Below are positions 58,676-64,000 of a stretch of DNA of 64,000 nt, piece after piece (the first letter of the stretch is position 1; every line of letters begins with the position of its first letter). This stretch comes from Orychophragmus violaceus (Eukaryota > Streptophyta > Magnoliopsida > Brassicales > Brassicaceae): NCBI GenBank assembly GCA_030180135.1, contig CM058229.1:39273522-39337521 (forward strand), written 5' to 3'. Position numbers and translations under genes: made by a program. The notes below the pieces were generated by a model that was not told the origin of the DNA, ran no database searches, and saw only the letters and a program-made list of their open reading frames with translations.

Positions 58676-60424
58676 CTAATAATTACTACTTAAATACCAT
58701 CATATTATATAGAAAACTTATAATAAACATGAAACTCGTTTAAAATAGTCACAAACTAACTACTATATGTAAATGTAACAATATAAATGAAAATTCACAT
58801 TCTCAATCTAACCCTACAAATAAAACATGACATTCAATTTTATATGTGAAACATAGATCAAACTACAAGGTGTTTTGAACAAAATATATCTTCAATGCTT
58901 AAATTTGATCAAAGTTTATGTTATTTTAATTTATATACATAAAAATATTTATATAAAAATGTTTATGCTTAATTTATGTATCAAAATTTATATCAAATTA
59001 ATTTTTAATAATTTTTAAATTTAAATTTTCAACTTAAATACGTCTCAGACTTCTAAGGAAAAGGAAGTCTGAGAAACCCTAAATCTAATATTTATCACTT
59101 ATAAGTGAAAATATTTAAACAAAACAATTAGAAAACATCAAATTCGTTAAATATATGCACATTATAACACATATATACAAATTTAATATTTCAAATGTAA
59201 ATTTGGTAAACCATGAATCTAACCCTAAAGTTAAATGTAAGTTATATGTAAATATTCCATTACAAAGCATGTTTTGAGGTTTAAAACTTACTTACCTTAC
59301 ATATTGTTTAATTTGACTCAATTTTACTAAATTTTAATCTATATACTATTAAATTATCTATATTTAATTTTTGTATATAAATCTTTTGACAAAATATTGT
59401 TTTTATATTTTTATAATTTAAATTTACTAATCTATTCTGTATCAGATTTTTATAGAAGTCTGACACAGGCGAAGGTTATAATTGTAATTGCGGTTTCTAT
59501 TTTTTTGTTTGGTCATAAGGGCTCCGCCGTATTTTCCTTAGGGCAAAAGGGCAGTTTTGCATTTGATCCAATTTCGACGGTACACTTTTATTTAAATCAA
59601 TTTTGAAGGCATTTTAAGTAATTCTCCCTCAAATCTTTGATGTTATTTTTTGTTGTTGTTAAATTATTTGCTTATGTTAAACTTTGTTGTTAAATTTTTT
59701 ATGTTAAATTTTATTGTTAAATGCTTTGTTGTTTAACTCTGATATATTATCAAAATAGTTTATAAATAAATAAATAGCATTAGATAAAAAAAACCATACA
59801 TAAATACATAGATATTTGATATACTGAAATATATACAGAATGTTCATTAATGACCATAAATAGTTTATTTGGACGTAATTGTTAATCGATATGAAAATTT
59901 AATAGATAAAATCATTTGTTTATACAATCACATTTATCTATAATCAAAATGCATAATATTGGATATGTCCGAATAGATATTGACAATTTTGTATATTATT
60001 TAAAATTTATACATATTTTCAATATGATAGATTATTTATAGTAAATCTCTTTACAATTATGATTTTTTTTTTTTACTATTTGTCTAACATAAATTTTATT
60101 ATATATATATTATTATATAAATTGGATTGGTGGAACTAATTACGGATCGGCCGGAATTTCACATCATATCAGACTAATGACATATACACCTATATCAAGT
60201 TTTTTCCTACAACGACGGCCAAATCTAAAAAGAATGTATAAGCTAACAACACAAATATTTACTTGTCTTCGTGATGGAATGTCTGTCGGCATATCCTAAA
60301 ATTTGACATTGTTTTTTATAGATATCTAACATAGGTCTTCTTCTAGTATTAGACTACTAGTAGTCATGATCAGAAAAGTTTGATAACTATTTTACAACTC
60401 TTTTTTTAGATTACTCAATAGAAA
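58676..60424. other. AT-rich DNA, end of motif-3 region
   Basis: Motif-3 relatives continue at about 59043-59072 and 59441-59463, and the repeat seems to stop near 59630 ('gggcaaaagggcagttttgc' at 59541 is the last typical line). The rest is very AT-rich with no gene or element edge seen. Confidence 0.5.
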
Positions 60425-61027
60425 CTAGGATCCGATCCTGAGCGTGCATTTTTTTCTTTTTTTTTATTCACATTTTATAATTGTTTGATTTATAAAATTT
60501 ATGTTGTTTTTTGGATATAATTACACATTTTGTTAATATCAAATTTTTAGTATTCATATATGGTAGTTAACTAATTATTGGTCTGTTAGAATTTTAATTA
60601 TTAAGCAGTTATTTTTTTGAGTTTCATTTTGAATGTGTCTTATACAACATTTGATCTATGTTAGTATCTGTTGTTTAGTATTCATATGTGCTAGTAAACT
60701 AATTATTGGTCCGTTTAGATTTTAGATGTTAAATACATATTTTGTGTTTGTTTTTGAATGAGTTTTAGAAAACCGCATGATTTTGTTTTATTGGTTTTCG
60801 TTCATAACTGATTTATTTGTTTAGTTTGAGAATCAGTTTCAGACTCTAGCACTTTGATTATGTTTTACTTGTTTTTCAAACATTATATAATTAATTCAAA
60901 GATATAAGATAACTAAAAAATCTCTAAAATTCCAACTGTTAACGTTTATTACACCATATTTTCTAAGCATACTGTCGAATAGTTCATCTATAATCGAAAG
61001 ATGAAAATAAATATAAAATATAGTCAT

Positions 61028-62830
61028 CACAGATTACTAAAAATCTCTTTGAAAACAACATTCATGGTTTTTTTTTGAGGTTTACCTTGTTTGTCGACAA
61101 TCAAAATTTTCAATCCCTTTTTCGAAATCACTCTAGATACTGCCACATAGAGTTGCCCATGTGAAAACACATGTCTTGGTAGAAACAACCCAACTTTTGA
61201 CAATCATTGTCCTTGGCTCTTGTTGATTGTTATAGCAAAAGCCAGTGACAATGGCAATTGTCTCCTGCACATTTTGAATGGCAGTTTTGTATCTGATGGT
61301 GTTATCAACAACCTAGGGATGAACACTTTATCTCCAACTCCTTCTCCAGTAAGAACTCTTGCTTCCACCATAAAATCGTATAACTGAGTAATTTGAAGTC
61401 TTGTCCCATTCATTAACCCCCATGTTTAAAACACGTAGAAGAATATATTAAAAGATTATATGAAGTTAATAATGAGTTCAGAAGACTATTAGTACATGTA
61501 GGATCAATATTACGAGGCAACATCACAGGACAACCAATCTTCAACCTTATACTATGGTTTGGTAGCCCAGAAACATTAATACTATTTAGAAAATCAGAAC
61601 TAAGTGCTTCATCGTTTGCTGAGCTTTTATTAGACGGGTCTATACTATCTGAACTTAAGTAAATCCGTTCCTCACCTGAAATTTAAAGAAACGTTAGTAT
61701 ATGTATAAAAATAATTTAGCATAAGTTTAAGAAATAATTATTAACTTACCATCGAGCTTATCTAACATATGCTCATTAATCATATTGACATCTTCGTTTG
61801 TTGGACATAGTATAGCTCTTTCTTGGACAAACTTTGGTTCTTTAGCTGCTTGAAGCAAAGCAGATTCTCCGTATATTTCCTTGCTTATAGCTTCAATTGG
61901 ATCATCTGAATTTGTAATTAGAAATTCTTCTGGGATATCGATTAGAGCCTCCCCATCATTGGGTTCTGCAATTTTTCCATCGCCAACAGCTAATATCCAA
62001 TTCGAGAATTCTTCAAGTTCAATAGCCTCTTCAGCGGTAAGATTATTAGAACATAACCGCATATTCTTCGTAAGTTTAAGAACCTTACAATGTTCCCAAA
62101 GATATGATGAATTTAGTGCGGCCAAGACAATTTCAGCCTTACAAGCACCATTAATAACAGGAAGTACCTGTCTAAAATCACCTCCAAGCACCACAACCTT
62201 TCCACCAAAAGTCTTGTCGCCTTTATTCCCAATTATATCATTCAGACTTCTATCTAGTGATTTAAAACAATGCTTTCTCATCATAGGTGCTTCATCCCAT
62301 GTAATTAGAGAAGCTTCCTTGATTAAATTAGTTTGATATGTTCCATGTGTCAAGTTGCATGTGGAAAACTCGTCAGGATTAATAGGTATTCCAAACCTTG
62401 AATGAGCAGTTCTTCCACCTTGTAGCAACAGTGAAGAAACTCCGCTAGAGGCAACATTAAGAACAATATCTCCTTTACATCTAATTGCAGCTGAAAGTAA
62501 CTTCCAAATAAATGTTTTCCCAGTACTACCAAATCTATAAACAAAAAACAGGCTGCCTCTGTCATTTACCACATCATCAATTATCTCTTCGTATATTTTC
62601 CTTTGTTCATCTGTCAACTTTAGAATATCTCTCGCGTGAGTAGCCAACAGTTCTTCACGATCACAACTTCTTTCATCAAGTATCAAAACATTTTCTACCT
62701 TCTGATTTAAAAGAGGTATATAAGGAATGGTTTTATACCTAGCCAGAGTGTTCCCACACCGTCTCATAGCCTTCTATATCTCTTCAAGAGCGTACTGCTT
62801 CTTCTCATCATCAGTTAGTTTAAGTTATAC
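61028..62830 (-). pseudogene. Helitron helicase domain (Pif1-like)
   Basis: The main exon, 62767-61750, holds LTDEQRKIYEEIIDDV, the Walker A FGSTGKTF (normally GGTGKT; here a Ser replaces Gly), LLLQGGRTAHSRFGIPI, the Walker B WDEAPM, GGKVVVLGGDFRQVLPV and LTKNMRL. A donor GTAAGT at 61749 and acceptor TTTCAG at 61676 bound a 74-bp intron. The next exon reads EERIYLSSDSID, SGLPNHSIRLKIGCPVMLPR. An insertion of about 80 bp separates it from MNGTRLQITQL (61413 down), ending INKSQGQ, VAVSRVISKKGL and MNVVFKEIFSNL to a stop near 61028. An in-frame TAG near 62775 breaks the upstream end. The enzyme would unwind DNA for rolling-circle transposition in the nucleus. Confidence 0.82.
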
Positions 62831-62867
62831 ACGAAAAGGTATTCAACATTGTTAATAAATTCCAAAT

Positions 62868-63404
62868 TCAAACTGCTTCAATAATAAGTTGAAAGGGGTT
62901 TCCAATACTCATACCTGGCCTATTGTAATATTTCCTCATATTGTGCTCCATATCTTCAGATGGAAACTCCCAAGTATTTTCCCAAACAACTTCTAGTTTA
63001 GACAAAGTATCAGAAAGAAGCATAACAACAAAAAGTTGTCTCAAAGATCTTCCAGATCCATCGTAACTACGTCTAATGATATCATCAATATACTCTTGGT
63101 CATCATCCAGCAACTCACGAGCATAACACGCCTCTTTATACTCCTTGTAAACGACATCATTGAACGTTTTTATATGATCATAACCTCTGAGTCCTATGAC
63201 AATGTTCAACAATATACGCAAATAATAAGAATCTTCCTGATTACGGGGAGCATAATTAATTCTTCCAACACTGAATTGTTTGTTTCGCCTTATATTCCAT
63301 TTCTTCTTTGTTTTGTCGAAGGTGTAGTGATTTGGAATTTGTGCATAAGTTAGAGTGTTCGCGAATGCATCAACTTTGTTCAGCTCAAACAACGCCAAGA
63401 ACAT
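62868..63404 (-). pseudogene. Helitron Rep-helicase linker region
   Basis: The 178-codon minus-strand frame reads MFLALFELNKVDAFANTLTY, AQIPNHYTFDKTKKKWNIRR, FSVGRINYAPRNQEDSYYLR and DDDQEYIDDIIRRSYDGSG, which is the conserved linker between Rep and helicase in plant Helitrons. It ends at 62868, and homology to the helicase continues after a break. The start is not a true protein start: related text (AAWRIFKYQLHYRSTAV) continues upstream near 63560-63500. Confidence 0.8.
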
Positions 63405-64000
63405 AGTATTTTTTTATGAGCTTACGACTAGCTACCTTCTCTAACTTATCATTCCCTTTGAATAAGACACTTTGTTTTCCTGGTAGATGGAAGTAGAGCC
63501 TCTGTACTGCCGTTGATCGATAGTGTAATTGATACTTAAAAATTCTCCATGCAGCTTCGCATGAAGAAATGTATCTACAAAATCCAAACTATAAACGTGA
63601 GTTTTATAAGTATATGTAAACCAACGTTTCAGTAACTTATCTACAATTTATAAACTACAAAACGTACCGAAAATCGAAGAACTCTTTTATCTCATCTCTT
63701 TTTCTGAATACTGGCTTCACCATTATCAGCGTTGTCTGATCCACTGGTTCATGCTCCTTCAACACCGACAGTCACACGATCAGCTCATTTGTTTATGTAC
63801 TTATATAAGTACTTGATTGAACCACTTTGGTTGCACCATTCCACATTTATGTGAGCTTGATAACGTAAGGAGAGCTTCTTGTTATATGGAATAACAAATA
63901 TGTTGTCACATTTAACACCATTCTTATCCACAAAACAACATGTTTGTTCACGTCTTCTATAAACATGAAACTCTTCTTTGTTAATTGTAGTTTTCTCAGC
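63405..64000 (-). pseudogene. Helitron Rep/N-terminal domain, partial
   Basis: Minus-strand text near 63985-63780 reads EEFHVYRRREQTCCFVDKNG, IFVIPYNKKLSLRYQAHINV and EWCNQSGSIKYLYKYINK then a stop. This matches the Helitron_like_N region, in which HINVEWCNQS and KYLxKYINKG are hallmarks. The catalytic Rep tyrosines, if present, lie partly in the untranslated gap or beyond the window edge. The stop after YINK (near 63790) shows decay. Confidence 0.75.

Larger units (their letters stand above)
60425..64000 (-). mobile_element. Helitron, minus strand, 5' part beyond the window
   Basis: The minus strand encodes Helitron_like_N text, a linker and a Pif1-type helicase in the usual RepHel order. 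The proposed 3' end on the minus strand is ATCCTAG then T, with CTAG at 60425-60428, preceded by AGGATCGGATCCT, which could form a small hairpin. Helitrons end CTRR and insert next to T, so this fits, but the hairpin is weak. The coding part has several stops, so the element is probably dead. Confidence 0.7.

Overview
This window is repeat-rich plant DNA, most likely from a Brassicaceae genome. It has Athila/TAT-type Ty3 elements, Ty1/copia elements primed by tRNA-Met, a plant Helitron, a fossil BED-finger hAT transposase and a broken S-domain (SRK/ARK-like) lectin fragment. No intact host gene, rRNA, tRNA or CRISPR array was found; almost every long open frame belongs to a transposable element. 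The species and family names are inferences from protein motifs and element architecture, not from a search.

Layout. 1-681: AT-rich flank. 682-13864: a worn Athila-like gag-protease element (E1) carrying copia copy A (1818-8821, TSD AACAT). 13865-17465: fossil hAT transposase, an S-domain lectin pseudogene and AT-rich DNA. 17466-55256: a TAT-lineage Ty3 element (LTRs about 537 bp, TSD GAGG/AGAGG) holding four nested elements, each with a perfect 5-bp TSD: copia B (minus, 18764-26056, CACAG), a deleted Athila-like gag element TG2 (minus, 27242-32590, GAAGT), copia C (plus, 32778-39834, CCCGG) and Athila-like gag-protease element TG3 (plus, 46069-52745, CCTTC). Removing these leaves about 11.4 kb of TAT: LTR, gag, protease, RT, two RNase H domains, integrase, a tandem-repeat region, an antisense multi-exon gene, PPT and LTR. 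55257-59640: a second repeat type, full of a 20-bp imperfect palindrome, into which TAT jumped (the same motif lies left of TAT at 17421). 60425-64000: minus-strand Helitron, running off the window.

How the parts work together. Only TAT encodes a recognisable Ty3 enzyme set, and it is broken by several stops. The three copia elements keep a roughly 300-codon gag frame but have wrecked protease-integrase-RT. The Athila-like elements encode gag and protease, or less, and no RT or integrase. LTR divergence counted by eye (TAT about 3.4%, copia A about 2.5%, TG2 about 2%, copia C about 1.1%, TG3 about 0.4%, copia B about 0.3%) agrees with the nesting order. It also implies that gag-only or pol-dead elements were mobilised in trans recently.

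The strongest unexplained signal is a set of short palindromes. Motif 1 (TGTCGATCGACA and variants such as TGCATCGATCGATGCA) occurs in pairs whose centres lie 20-23 bp apart. It sits in the LTRs, leader, gag linker and 3' UTR of Athila-like elements, and in the LTRs and leaders of copia A and C, although these are unrelated superfamilies. Motif 3 (CAGAC-N10-GTCTG) fills 55.3-59.5 kb. Both look like arrayed recognition sites for a DNA-binding factor.
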